From positions 558,001 through 622,000 of the forward strand of contig NZ_CBDEGB010000001.1 of NCBI RefSeq assembly GCF_965237655.1: a stretch of 64,000 nt of DNA, in the 5' to 3' direction. The first letter of the stretch is position 1; each line of letters opens with the position of its first letter. Source of the DNA: Poriferisodalis sp965237655. Its GTDB lineage: Bacteria > Actinomycetota > Acidimicrobiia > Acidimicrobiales > Poriferisodalaceae. Below, piece by piece: positions 33,669-42,173 of this stretch. The notes under the pieces were generated by a model. The model made no database searches, was not told the DNA's origin, and saw only the letters and a program-made list of their open reading frames with translations. The position numbers and the translations under genes are program-made.

Positions 33669-34279
33669 GCATGCAGTTGTCGCTGCTTGACGACGACACA
33701 GCAGTTGCACCCATCGGGCTCGAGTACCACGATGGGTTCCTGTCTGCCGCCGAAGAGGCTGACCTGCTCGACCACATCGACGCTTCCGAGTGGCTCACAG
33801 ACTTGTCCCGGCGCGTTCTGCATTTCGGATACAAGTACGACTACTCAAACCGAAGGCTCGACGAAACAGCCCGCATCGGGCCCCTGCCCGAATGGCTCAC
33901 ACAGCTGACGCACAAGGTTCGGTCAGCGGCATCGGGGGATGCCACGCGGCTGCTCGACGCTCGACAGCCGTTCGAACAGGCGATCGTCAACGAATATCAA
34001 CCGGGGCAAGGAATCGCACCCCACGTCGACCGGGACTGCTTCGGTCCCGTCGTTGCGACTGTGAGCTTGGGCTCGGCGGTCAACATGGATCTCCGCTGCG
34101 AGGCAACCGGTGCCGACCACGTGCAGCGACTCGAGCCGCGCAGCCTGGTGCTGATGCATGGTGAAGTGCGCTCGACGTGGCGCCACGGCATCGCCAAGCG
34201 GCATTCGGACGAGTGGAACGGACAGAGGGTCAAGCGCGAGCGACGCGTCTCCATCACGTTTCGCACCGTTGCCGGTTGA
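33665..34279 (+). CDS. AlkB-like 2-oxoglutarate/Fe(II) dioxygenase (copy A)
   Basis: 204 residues from ATG 33665, which overlaps the previous stop. The jelly-roll iron ligands are HVD (His120, Asp122) and His174 in WRHGIAKRH; Arg194 and Arg200 in RRVSITFR bind 2-oxoglutarate. The N-terminal part has YHDGFLSAAEEADLLDHID and a nucleotide-recognition region GYKYDYSNRR. AlkB enzymes remove alkyl groups from bases or proteins by oxidation. This short bacterial type is closest to the group that includes ALKBH8/ALKBH4-like proteins, substrate unproved. It is duplicated nearly unchanged at 40123-40737, and a truncated older relative lies at 9122-9490. Confidence 0.85.
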   Translation: MSMQLSLLDDDTAVAPIGLEYHDGFLSAAEEADLLDHIDASEWLTDLSRRVLHFGYKYDYSNRRLDETARIGPLPEWLTQLTHKVRSAASGDATRLLDARQPFEQAIVNEYQPGQGIAPHVDRDCFGPVVATVSLGSAVNMDLRCEATGADHVQRLEPRSLVLMHGEVRSTWRHGIAKRHSDEWNGQRVKRERRVSITFRTVAG

Positions 34280-34529
34280 GTCGCTAACTCGGCCGGTCGG
34301 GGGTCCTTACGCCTCCAGGGCGTTGTGGTACCTGTGCTGGTAGTGCAAGAACACGGCGTGATGAAGGCGACGCCGCGGTCACTCGCCGCGCAAAGACCTC
34401 GCCCAGGCGTTGCGCGAGTGCCGCACGGTTCGAGGATGCGACACCGGCATGACAGCAGGGATGATCGCCGCCGAGATCACACGGCGCGGCGCTGAACAGG
34501 ATCGTGTCCGGCTTCGGACAGCGCAGCCG

Positions 34530-35603
34530 CTAAGCCAGAACGATCACAGGTGTGCCAATTGGCGCCCAGTCGTACAGCTGGCTGGCTTTGGCGTCGTGCT
34601 GGCGGACGCAGCCCGCCGAGCGCGGCTGACCGAGTTCGTCGACGGTTTGGATGGGGATGCCGCCGTAGGTTCGGGGGATGGAGTGGAATCCGATGTCGAG
34701 CCCGGTGATGCCCTCCACGAAGCGAACCATGTGGCGCATGGTGACCGGCGTGCGCGGCGAACTCGAATACTGCGATTTGGAGAACACGCTGTAGGCGCCG
34801 GGCGACGGACTGGTGGCCCGACCGCTCACCGGGTAGGTGTCGAACAGCGAACCGTCGGCCTCGATCAGCCACACCCGTTGGCCTGCGCGGTCATACACCA
34901 CATGCTTGGTGCCGGCGAGGCCCACATCGGGAATGGAAGTGCCCGCCGTCCACAACACTCGGCCGTCGCCATAGCCGACCACGACGGCACCGTCGTCGCC
35001 ATAGCCGACCACGACGGCACCGTCGTCGCGCACACTCAAGAACGCACCGGGCCGATCTGCGGTACGGCTGCTCCACAGGGGCCCACCCGCCGCGTCAGCG
35101 GCGTGCAGCACCAGGTCGCCGTCGGGGCTCATCACCAGTGCACCCGCCGTGGTTCCGGCGGTGCGGGCATCCCACAGCGCCACGGGCACGTTGCCGACGC
35201 CGAGCGCGGCATCCGCGGGCCAGCTCGAATGGGCAGCGCCCGGCGGCGGCTCAGCGAAGCGCGCCATGTCGTACAGCACGAGATTGCCGTTGCGCTGCAG
35301 GGCCAGCAGGTAGCGGCCATTGGGCGAACGCAGCGAATTGCCGGGCCTCAACCGCTCACCGGGAAGCAGTGCGCTAGCGGGCGCAGCACGCTCATTGCCC
35401 ACAGGCGACTGGGGTGCCAGCGGCTCGGGGTCCCAAGGAGTCGCCGTTGCTGCAGGAGCGACAGCGATCACGGCGGCAACGAACGCAACCACGGCCACAG
35501 CTGCCTGCCGGAAACGGCGTCGCACACTGCGACGACTCCGAGCACCCGCCGTCGCTGGCCGAGCACCCGTCAAGGCCGCCCCACCGTTTGAGCCATCACC
35601 CAT
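34530..35603 (-). CDS. Bulb-type lectin plus L,D-transpeptidase fusion (copy A)
   Basis: 357 residues from ATG 35603; in-frame starts further upstream are possible. After an export signal (hydrophobic AVAVVAFVAAVIAVAPAATA), residues ~75-215 form a beta-trefoil-like bulb lectin domain (SPNGRYLLALQRNGNLVLYD, then LWDA, MSPDGDLVLHA, GPLWSSRT). The C-terminus is a YkuD-type L,D-transpeptidase: VVYDRAGQRVWLIEADG, IGFHSIPR and SAGCVRQ with the catalytic Cys. Such enzymes make 3-3 crosslinks in peptidoglycan or attach proteins to it; the lectin part may guide it to wall sugars. A 30-bp tandem repeat here adds ten residues (AVVVGYGDDG) that copy B lacks. Confidence 0.85.
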   Translation of the reverse strand: MGDGSNGGAALTGARPATAGARSRRSVRRRFRQAAVAVVAFVAAVIAVAPAATATPWDPEPLAPQSPVGNERAAPASALLPGERLRPGNSLRSPNGRYLLALQRNGNLVLYDMARFAEPPPGAAHSSWPADAALGVGNVPVALWDARTAGTTAGALVMSPDGDLVLHAADAAGGPLWSSRTADRPGAFLSVRDDGAVVVGYGDDGAVVVGYGDGRVLWTAGTSIPDVGLAGTKHVVYDRAGQRVWLIEADGSLFDTYPVSGRATSPSPGAYSVFSKSQYSSSPRTPVTMRHMVRFVEGITGLDIGFHSIPRTYGGIPIQTVDELGQPRSAGCVRQHDAKASQLYDWAPIGTPVIVLA

Positions 35604-35797
35604 TCTTAGACCACCAGCGCGCCGAATCGTACGCGGCCACACGCTGCCCATCTCCTCATGGCCAGTCATCGTCCCCGACCACCCGCAGCCGCTCGAGCTT
35701 GCGGCGCCCGGTATCAGCCAAAGGCATCGAAAATCGTCGTGATAGTTGAGCTGGTCACACCTATGGTCGCTCCGCAGAGGAATGGAGGGGGTTGCCG

Positions 35798-36214
35798 ATG
35801 TCTGAACAGGACCGTGCTCAGCTCTACGCTTGGCTGTGCGAGCAGACCAACGAACCGCTCGCGGAGTACTTGATGTCGTGTCTCGCCCCAGCGCCGTTGT
35901 CAGACTTGGCCACGAAGGACGACCTCGCACGCTTCGCCACCAAGGACGACCTGCGGTCCGAGCTTGAGAAGTACCCCACCAAGGACGACCTGCGGTCCGA
36001 ATTGGAGAAGTACCCCACCAAGGAACACCTCGCAGACCGCTTCGAGGCGCTCTGCGCCCGTATGGACACCAAGTTCGACCGCCTCGCGGACCAGCGCGAG
36101 GCCGACCGTCGAACATCAGCACGCCGCTTCTACTGGAGTATCATCGCCGGAATTTCTGCCGCAGCGACGCTGTTGGCGGCAATTTCCAAGCCGGCATTCG
36201 TGCCGTTCTTCTGA
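35798..36214 (+). CDS. Small coiled-coil protein with membrane anchor (family of 9693)
   Basis: 138 residues from ATG 35798 with GGAGGGGG just upstream. N-terminal module SEQDRAQLYAWLCEQT, EPLAEYLMSCLAPAPLSDLATK is shared with 9693-10049. Next comes a run of charged heptad-like repeats in which KDDLRSELEKYPT occurs twice, then ARMDTKFDRLADQREADRR, and a single membrane segment (FYWSIIAGISAAATLLAA). The anchor is unrelated to that of 9693. In the duplicated segment (copy B) the start and both repeats are deleted. Function unknown; the pattern suggests a membrane-tied scaffold or regulator. Confidence 0.65.
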   Translation: MSEQDRAQLYAWLCEQTNEPLAEYLMSCLAPAPLSDLATKDDLARFATKDDLRSELEKYPTKDDLRSELEKYPTKEHLADRFEALCARMDTKFDRLADQREADRRTSARRFYWSIIAGISAAATLLAAISKPAFVPFF

Positions 36215-36277
36215 CTTCTAGATCACCAGCGTGCTTATCTCGATTGCATCGTCCTGACCGGACCCCGCGAGGCCGAC

Positions 36278-36493
36278 ATGACCGCGGACCAGATCGCCCG
36301 CCTCAACGCCGCCGAGCCAGGCGGCTACATCGTCGGCGGGATTACGGCGGTCCCCGCCGCCAAGCCGGCGCATCGAGACGGCACCCAGCTCGTCGGGGGA
36401 GCCAACCGCTGGGAGACCATCGAGAAGGCAGGCCAGATGATTCTCGTGCCGGTAGTCGTGCTGATCATCTCGGTCGTAGCCGGCGCGTTCTGA
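36278..36493 (+). CDS. Short CWB2-like fragment with membrane anchor
   Basis: 71 residues from ATG 36278. TADQIARLNAAEPGGYIVGG and LVGGANRWETIEKAGQ match the cell-wall-binding repeat 2 pattern (VGG...RLAGADRYETA) and so look like a small piece of a CWB2 protein. The end MILVPVVVLIISVVAGAF is a membrane helix. The same CWB2 piece lies at 42349-42502 with a different continuation, so one of the two is a new junction. It is either a very small surface protein or debris. Confidence 0.4.
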   Translation: MTADQIARLNAAEPGGYIVGGITAVPAAKPAHRDGTQLVGGANRWETIEKAGQMILVPVVVLIISVVAGAF

Positions 36494-36712
36494 CACCCGA
36501 CTCAGCCCCATAACAAAAGACTCGCGCGCGAACTACGGGTTTGTGGTTACACTGGCTGCGAACGTAGTGGCGGGTGGCCAGGTGCTTTGCCGGGTCAGAA
36601 TCGTGCTGACACCTGGTCCACCCGCCTGCTCAGCAGGCATCCACTGAGCACCTTGCATCATACCCGCGAGTTCACGGGGTTCCAGTGGGGGACCACCGGT
36701 GTGTAATTTGCT

Positions 36713-38059
36713 GAGCCTTCGTCTTTTGTTGGGATTCGGGCTGCTGGGCTCGGTGGGGTTCATGTTGTGAGGATGCCGCGGGTTTCGAAGTTCGTGTAGT
36801 TGGTGAACCGGTGGGCTCGGCGGCGAAGGACTTGGAGGAGGTTGTTGGTGCGGTCGATGCGGCCGTTGCTGGGCCGTCCGGTGTGGTGCCAGTCGAGGAT
36901 CTGGGCATGCCATGCGAGGAAGGTGTCGACGGTGTCGCTGAACTCGGGGATCAGCCCGGTGCGGTAGATGTCGGCGGACCGGTCGAGCGCTTCGAGGGCG
37001 CCTTTGCGGTCGTCGGCGAGATAGAGGTTGTGCAGCTCGCCGAGCGCTTCCCACGCGGCCCGCAGCCCAGGATGGGCCTCGAACAGCTCGTCGAGGCGTG
37101 CCTGCTCGGCGGCGTCGAGCTTGTCCGGTCGGCGCATCAGCAAGAACCTGGCCCCGAACACCTTGGGGTCGAATGCGGGCACCGAGCCTTCGGGGCGGCG
37201 CTGGACGTCGCGCCGCGCGGCAGTGAGGCCGGCTTGGAACCAGCGGATCACGTGGAACCGGTCCAGGACGTGGCGGGCGTGGCCGAGCCGCTGGTCGATC
37301 GCTGCCTTGTATGCCTTTGAGCCGTCGGACACCACGACCTTCACGCCTTTGCACCAGCGATGCCCCTGAGCAGCCAAAAAGCCGCTCAGGGCCGCCTGGC
37401 TGCGGTGGGGCACCATGGCGAGCACCTCGCCGGTGTCGCCGTTCACCAGCACCGTCACATAGCGGTGCCGCTTGCGGATCGAGGTCCCCTCCACCAGCAG
37501 CACCCGGCATCTGCGACGGCGGCGATGCCCGGCGACCAGCCCCGCCCATGCCACGACGAGCGCGTTCACCAGCTTCCAGCTCACCCCGTGACCGCACGCT
37601 GCGGCGTTGACCGTCATCGCCCGCGCATCAGCAACCAGCCGGCGAGCCAGACGCGCCGTGACACGGCCCTCGAACGCCCGATGGCCCTCGCTGAAGCGAT
37701 CGCCGCACGACTCGCACACCAACCGTCGCCGGTCCCACAAAAGCGTCACCGGCCGGCCCGACACCTCCAAGTCCCGCACCACGTTGTCCCGACGGTCATG
37801 AACCCTCCCGCACGGCGCCCCCCAATCAGGGCACTGCGGGCGGCGCACCGTCGAGCGCACCCGCACCACCAGCTCCTCGGGCGCGTCGACGACCACCCCC
37901 AGCACTCTGATACGCCACAGCCACAGCCGCACCGACATAACATCACTCGCCATCGAGGCCCTCCAGGGTTCGGCGTCCACAAACACCGATCCCAGCAGGG
38001 CCTCGACCCCTACAAACGGACCCTCAACCCACCCTCATCCCAACAAAAGACGAAGGGCC
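36713..38059 (-). mobile_element. ISL3-family element, full length
   Basis: About 1.35 kb with perfect 20-bp inverted repeats at 36716-36735 (CCTTCGTCTTTTGTTGGGAT) and 38037-38056. It holds one transposase gene on the minus strand. The eight-base flanks (36705-36712 and 38060-38067) differ, so the original target duplication is gone; the right side joins a 460-bp copy of sequence from 30341-30800, which points to a rearrangement at this end. Confidence 0.88.
36760..37986 (-). CDS. ISL3-family transposase
   Basis: 408 residues from GTG 37986, full family length. N-terminal zinc-binding and helix-turn-helix parts (CPDWGAPCGRVHDRR, RRRLVCESCGDRFSEGH, MTVNAAACGHGVSWKLVN) precede the catalytic core: LLVEGTSIRKRHRYVTVLVNGDTGEVLAM, VVVSDGSKAYKAAI with one acidic residue, VLDRFHVIRWF, and the C-terminal RPSNGRIDRTNN with the end of the family. 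The first catalytic Asp, normally in a DE pair before TSIRKRH, is not present as such (VEG), so activity is uncertain. It could act on the deletion copy at 27041-27997, which has similar ends. Confidence 0.82.
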   Translation of the reverse strand: MFVDAEPWRASMASDVMSVRLWLWRIRVLGVVVDAPEELVVRVRSTVRRPQCPDWGAPCGRVHDRRDNVVRDLEVSGRPVTLLWDRRRLVCESCGDRFSEGHRAFEGRVTARLARRLVADARAMTVNAAACGHGVSWKLVNALVVAWAGLVAGHRRRRRCRVLLVEGTSIRKRHRYVTVLVNGDTGEVLAMVPHRSQAALSGFLAAQGHRWCKGVKVVVSDGSKAYKAAIDQRLGHARHVLDRFHVIRWFQAGLTAARRDVQRRPEGSVPAFDPKVFGARFLLMRRPDKLDAAEQARLDELFEAHPGLRAAWEALGELHNLYLADDRKGALEALDRSADIYRTGLIPEFSDTVDTFLAWHAQILDWHHTGRPSNGRIDRTNNLLQVLRRRAHRFTNYTNFETRGILTT

Positions 38060-38060
38060 G

Positions 38061-38453
38061 GCCGTGAGCGCTCGACGTCAATTGGGCAGCCTCGTAGGTG
38101 GCCAAGAGGCGATAGCTGGTGACGATATATCCGTCTTCGACGATGAGGCCGGTGCCGACGCCCTGGGGCGTCTCGACCTGGACGAGCACGGATTGCATGC
38201 GTGGCAACAGCGGCAGCGCAGCCAGTCCGTCTTGGCTGGGTGCGCTGTCTGAGTCTGTGAGCGGTTGATCGGACGATTCGAGTGTCGTGGGGGTGTCGGT
38301 TTGGCTCGTGTCTGGTGGCGCAGTTGGGCCTGAACCCGATTCCGATCCATTGTCGCTGCTGCACGCGCCAAGAGCTGCAAACGCCAGCAGGACGACGCCG
38401 AGCACCGCCGAGCGGGTGGCGATGCCGGGCGCCGTTGCGCCAGCCGATCGCAT
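38061..38453 (-). pseudogene. 5' fragment of the HtrA-like lipoprotein
   Basis: Identical to the first ~130 codons of 29441-30733, with signal peptide, lipobox LGAC and linker, up to LTSSAHG. The frame then runs into the end of the ISL3 element. The serine-protease fold is lost, so any product would be a short lipoprotein tail. Confidence 0.85.
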
Positions 38454-38520
38454 AGTGCTCCGACTGTATAGACGAGGCCTTCGCTGCGATCCGTCCTCAC
38501 GCCCCGGTGTCGGGCGGCTG
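38061..38520. repeat. 460-bp duplicate of 30341-30800
   Basis: Direct copy, identical by eye. The left edge meets the ISL3 inverted repeat within a few bases; the right edge (38520) joins sequence upstream of the toxin-antitoxin pair. Confidence 0.9.
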
Positions 38521-38588
38521 CGAGCGCGTCGCTCGGGGCTTGAACAAAGTAGCTACATGTTGCTCCATCGGCTGCTATGTTTGTCGTC

Positions 38589-38879
38589 ATGCGGTCAGTC
38601 GGCATCAAGGTGCTCAACAGCCGACTCAGCGAGTACGTACGGCTGGCGGCCAGCGGCGAGACCATCCTGGTGACCGACCGCGACCGCGTCGTCGCCGAGA
38701 TGGGGCCGCCGCAGCCGACCCGCAGCCCGCTGGTAGCAGATGCTTTCCTGGCAGATCTCGTCCGCAGCGGCGTGCTGAGGCCAGGCCTGGTGGCGGCGAC
38801 AGAGCCTCCGCCTTCGCAGCCGACCGCGCCGCTGAGCGAGATCCTCACGGACCTCGACTCGGCCAGAGCTGACCGGTGA
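38589..38879 (+). CDS. Phd/YefM-type antitoxin
   Basis: 96 residues from ATG 38589 (an ATG at 38577 in the same frame would add four). The pattern VGIKVLNSRLSEYVRLAASGETILVTDRDRVVAEM is the DNA-binding fold of the prevent-host-death antitoxins. The rest is an unstructured, proline-rich tail that would wrap the toxin. The stop overlaps the toxin start by four bases. Short promoter region upstream; no clear palindrome. Confidence 0.82.
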   Translation: MRSVGIKVLNSRLSEYVRLAASGETILVTDRDRVVAEMGPPQPTRSPLVADAFLADLVRSGVLRPGLVAATEPPPSQPTAPLSEILTDLDSARADR

Positions 38880-39277
38880 TCTACCTTGACACCTCTGTTG
38901 TGCTCGCCCAGCTATTCAGTGAGGACCGTGTGCCGCCCGAATCGCTGTGGGGCCACACGCTCGTGTCCAGCCGGCTGACCGAGTACGAGACCTGGACCCA
39001 GCTGCACGGGCGCGGACTGGCCGAATCCCACGGCGAGGCCGCTCGGGCGCTGCTGGGCCGGCTGGGACTCGTCGAGCTCGTGCCTGCGGTGCTCGCACGT
39101 GCGCTGGAGGCATTCCCGGGTCCGTCGAGCGTGCGCACGCTCGACGCCCTGCACCTGGCAACATGCGAGTTCTTGCGCGACGCAGGCCAAACCGTTGAGC
39201 TCGCCAGCTACGACCGCCGAATGAACGACACAGCCCGCGCCATGGGCGTCCCGCTCTTCCCCGACGCCGACGGCTGA
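38876..39277 (+). CDS. PIN-domain ribonuclease toxin (VapC-like)
   Basis: 133 residues from GTG 38876. Four acidic residues of the PIN active site are present: Asp5 (MIYLDTSVVL), Glu36 (SSRLTEYE), Asp90 (RTLDALHLA) and Asp113 (LASYDRRM). PIN toxins cut tRNA or rRNA when the labile antitoxin is lost. Coupled to the antitoxin by GTGA overlap. This is the only toxin-antitoxin module in the window that looks intact. Confidence 0.87.
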   Translation: MIYLDTSVVLAQLFSEDRVPPESLWGHTLVSSRLTEYETWTQLHGRGLAESHGEAARALLGRLGLVELVPAVLARALEAFPGPSSVRTLDALHLATCEFLRDAGQTVELASYDRRMNDTARAMGVPLFPDADG

Positions 39278-39387
39278 CACGCCGCGGCGCGGTTCAGCAG
39301 CTCGAATCCGCCGAGCTCGGTCTCGGCCCCGGGGCTCCTCGCCTTCCAAGCCAGCACCCGTCCGTGCCCACGAGCACCCCGTACGCA

Positions 39388-39448
39388 TCCAAAAAATGCC
39401 CTGAAAGCGCCCAAAACCGCGCCCCGCCACCCCCCTGCGGTCGCCTAG
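39388..39448. repeat. 61-bp interspersed repeat
   Basis: Aligns without gaps to 48805-48865 at 46 of 61 positions. It starts with an A-rich part (AAAAAATGCCCTG) and ends with a shared TGCGGTCGCCTAG. Non-coding in both places. A partial third copy is near 10098-10133. Confidence 0.6.
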
Positions 39449-39543
39449 ATGATTAGTTCCAAGGGGTGGGGTCCGCCGTTGGTGTGGTGAGGGTGTCCAA
39501 GCTCGGGGTGTGAATACACGCCTCGATCCTGGAGGACCGGGCC

Positions 39544-39981
39544 ATGAACCCGGACTTGGACACCCTCGCGACTGCACTGTGTGTGAAGGCCGATGATCTG
39601 TTGTGTGCGAACCCGCAGTGGGTTCCTGAGCGCCCGGCGGTGGGCATCGCGCCGAAGCTGTCCGATGCGGAGCTGGTGACGCTCGCGGTGATCTCGGCGC
39701 TGCTGGGGTTCGATTCCGAAGCACGGTTCGTTCGCTTCGCCCGGACGCATCTGAGGCCGTGGTTCCCGTACATCCCCAAGCGTGACGGGTACAACAAGCG
39801 GCTGCGCCGCAGCGCCGAGATGATCGCTCGTGTCGACGAGCGAGACATCTGCGCGGACATGATCGACCATGCCGGCCTCGCGCGACCCGGCCAGACCCTC
39901 ATCGCGGACAAGGGCTATCGGCGCGCCAGCCTCGAACGCCACCGCGGCCGCACCCGCGCCGAACTCAGACGCACACCATGA
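39544..39981 (+). pseudogene. IS982-family transposase, internally deleted (copy B)
   Basis: Same deletion as at 33086-33523; one amino-acid change (HLRPWF here, HLGPWF there). Sharing the deletion shows it existed before the segment was duplicated. Confidence 0.75.
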
Positions 39982-40126
39982 GCGCCTGCTGGTTGTGGAC
40001 ATCGGTGCCGGCGCAGCGACGGTAGCCGCAGCCATGGCACACGCTCTCGGCGCGGACCCGGTGAAGTGGGACAATCAGACTGTCCTGTGGGATGTCGAAG
40101 CAGAGCACTGGAAGTTGATCGCATGA
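39974..40126 (+). pseudogene. C-terminal fragment of an unidentified protein (copy B)
   Basis: Identical in protein to 33516-33668; its stop overlaps the AlkB-like start. See that entry for the reading. Confidence 0.45.
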
Positions 40127-40737
40127 GCATGCAGTTGTCGCTGCTTGACGACGACACAGCAGTTGCACCCATCGGGCTCGAGTACCACGATGGGTTCCTG
40201 TCTGCCGCCGAAGAGGCTGACCTGCTCGACCACATCGACGCTTCCGAGTGGCTCACAGACTTGTCCCGGCGCGTTCTGCATTTCGGATACAAGTACGACT
40301 ACTCAAACCGAAGGCTCGACGAAACAGCCCGCATCGGGCCCCTGCCCGAATGGCTCACACAGCTGACGCACAAGGTTCGGTCAGCGGCATCGGGGGATGC
40401 CACGCGGCTGCTCGACGCTCGACAGCCGTTCGAACAGGCAATCGTCAACGAATATCAACCGGGGCAAGGAATCGCACCCCACGTCGACCGGGACTGCTTC
40501 GGTCCCGTCGTTGCGACTGTGAGCTTGGGCTCGGCGGTCAACATGGATCTCCGCTGCGAGGCAACCGGTGCCGACCACGTGCAGCGACTCAAGCCGCGCA
40601 GCCTGGTGCTGATGCATGGTGAAGTGCGCTCGACGTGGCGCCACGGCATCGCCAAGCGGCATTCGGACGAGTGGAACGGACAGAGGGTCAAGCGCGAGCG
40701 ACGCGTCTCCATCACGTTTCGCACCGTTGCCGGTTGA
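40123..40737 (+). CDS. AlkB-like 2-oxoglutarate/Fe(II) dioxygenase (copy B)
   Basis: 204 residues, identical to 33665-34279 except for Lys in place of Glu at residue 157 (RLKPRS). All metal and 2-oxoglutarate ligands (His120, Asp122, His174, Arg194, Arg200) are kept. Recent duplicate; both copies appear able to make a full protein. Confidence 0.85.
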   Translation: MSMQLSLLDDDTAVAPIGLEYHDGFLSAAEEADLLDHIDASEWLTDLSRRVLHFGYKYDYSNRRLDETARIGPLPEWLTQLTHKVRSAASGDATRLLDARQPFEQAIVNEYQPGQGIAPHVDRDCFGPVVATVSLGSAVNMDLRCEATGADHVQRLKPRSLVLMHGEVRSTWRHGIAKRHSDEWNGQRVKRERRVSITFRTVAG

Positions 40738-40987
40738 GTCGCTAACTCGGCCGGTCGGGGGTCCTTACGCCTCCAGGGCGTTGTGGTACCTGTGCTGGTA
40801 GTGCAAGAACACGGCGTGATGAAGGCGACGCCGCGGTCACTCGCCGCGCAAAGACCTCGCCCAGGCGTTGCGCGAGTGCCGCACGGTTCGAGGATGCGAC
40901 ACCGGCATGACAGCAGGGATGATCGCCGCCGAGATCACACGGCGCGGCGCTGAACAGGATCGTGTCCGGCTTCGGACAGCGCAGCCG

Positions 40988-42031
40988 CTAAGCCAGAACG
41001 ATCACAGGTGTGCCAATTGGCGCCCAGTCGTACAGCTGGCTGGCTTTGGCGTCGTGCTGGCGGACGCAGCCCGCCGAGCGCGGCTGACCGAGTTCGTCGA
41101 CGGTTTGGATGGGGATGCCGCCGTAGGTTCGGGGGATGGAGTGGAATCCGATGTCGAGCCCGGTGATGCCCTCCACGAAGCGAACCATGTGGCGCATGGT
41201 GACCGGCGTGCGCGGCGAGCTCGAATACTGCGATTTGGAGAACACGCTGTAGGCGCCGGGCGACGGACTGGTGGCCCGACCGCTCACCGGGTAGGTGTCG
41301 AACAGCGATCCGTCGGCCTCGATCAGCCACACCCGCTGGCCTGCGCGGTCGTACACCACATGCTTGGTGCCGGCGAGGCCCACATCGGGAATGGAAGTGC
41401 CCGCCGTCCACAGCACTCGGCCGTCGCCATAGCCGACCACGACGGCACCGTCGTCGCGCACACTCAAGAACGCACCGGGCCGATCTGCGGTGCGGCTGCT
41501 CCACAGGGGCCCACCCGCCGCGTCAGCGGCGTGCAGCACCAGGTCGCCGTCGGGGCTCATCACCAGTGCGCCCGCCGTGGTTCCGGCGGTGCGGGCATCC
41601 CACAGCGCCACGGGCACGTTGCCGACGCCGAGCGCGGCATCCGCGGGCCAGCTCGAATGGGCAGCGCCCGGCGGCGGCTCAGCGAAGCGCGCCATGTCGT
41701 ACAGCACGAGATTGCCGTTGCGCTGCAGGGCCAGCAGGTAGCGGCCATTGGGCGAACGCAGCGAATTGCCGGGCCTCATCCGCTCACCGGGAAGCAGTGC
41801 GCTAGCGGGCGCAGCACGCTCATTGCCCACAGGCGACTGGGGTGCCAGCGGCTCGGGGTCCCAAGGAGTCGCCGTTGCTGCAGGAGCGACAGCGATCACG
41901 GCGGCAACGAACGCAACCACAACCACAGCTGCCTGCCGGAAACGGTGCCGCACACTGCGACGACTCCGAGCATCCGCCGTCGCTGGCCGAACACCCGTCA
42001 AGGCCGCCCCACCGTTTGAGCCATCACCCAT
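40988..42031 (-). CDS. Bulb-type lectin plus L,D-transpeptidase fusion (copy B)
   Basis: 347 residues from ATG 42031. Same domains as 34530-35603: signal segment, lectin repeats, YkuD domain with HSIPR and SAGCVR. It has one copy of the AVVVGYGD unit where copy A has two, and a handful of substitutions near the N-terminus (for example GERMRPG for GERLRPG). The single-unit form is probably ancestral because the extra 30 bases in copy A are a perfect tandem repeat. Confidence 0.85.
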   Translation of the reverse strand: MGDGSNGGAALTGVRPATADARSRRSVRHRFRQAAVVVVAFVAAVIAVAPAATATPWDPEPLAPQSPVGNERAAPASALLPGERMRPGNSLRSPNGRYLLALQRNGNLVLYDMARFAEPPPGAAHSSWPADAALGVGNVPVALWDARTAGTTAGALVMSPDGDLVLHAADAAGGPLWSSRTADRPGAFLSVRDDGAVVVGYGDGRVLWTAGTSIPDVGLAGTKHVVYDRAGQRVWLIEADGSLFDTYPVSGRATSPSPGAYSVFSKSQYSSSPRTPVTMRHMVRFVEGITGLDIGFHSIPRTYGGIPIQTVDELGQPRSAGCVRQHDAKASQLYDWAPIGTPVIVLA

Positions 42032-42173
42032 TCTTAGACCACCAGCGCGCCGAATCGTACGCGGCCACACGCTGCCCATCTCCGAATGGCCAGTCATCGT
42101 CCCCGACCACCCGCACCCGCTCGAGCTTGCGGCGCCCGGTATCAGCCAAAGGCATCTAAAATCGTCGTGATAG

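Larger units (their letters stand above)
32986..36434. repeat. Segmental duplication, copy A (pairs with 39444-42502)
   Basis: The segment from CCTAGATGA to the shared ...GAAGGCAGGCCA is present twice in direct orientation, offset 6,458 bases at the start. Copy A is longer by a 30-bp tandem unit in the transpeptidase gene and by three stretches deleted from copy B in and around the coiled-coil gene. Only scattered base changes separate the rest. Confidence 0.9.

Noticed and set aside
34410..35591. A 393-codon open frame on the plus strand
   Set aside because: It is antisense to the lectin-transpeptidase gene, which has a signal peptide and the SAGCVR active site. Repeats such as ADHDGTVVA are just the reverse reading of the 30-bp tandem unit. 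The same shadow exists at 40868-42019.
35842..36060. Possible CRISPR-like short repeats
   Set aside because: The repeat is a 39-base in-frame tandem coding for KDDLRSELEKYPT within a coiled coil; no spacers. No CRISPR array was seen anywhere in the window.
36705..38067. Target-site duplication for the ISL3 element
   Set aside because: The eight-base flanks on the two sides do not match in any register tried, so a simple insertion cannot be claimed.
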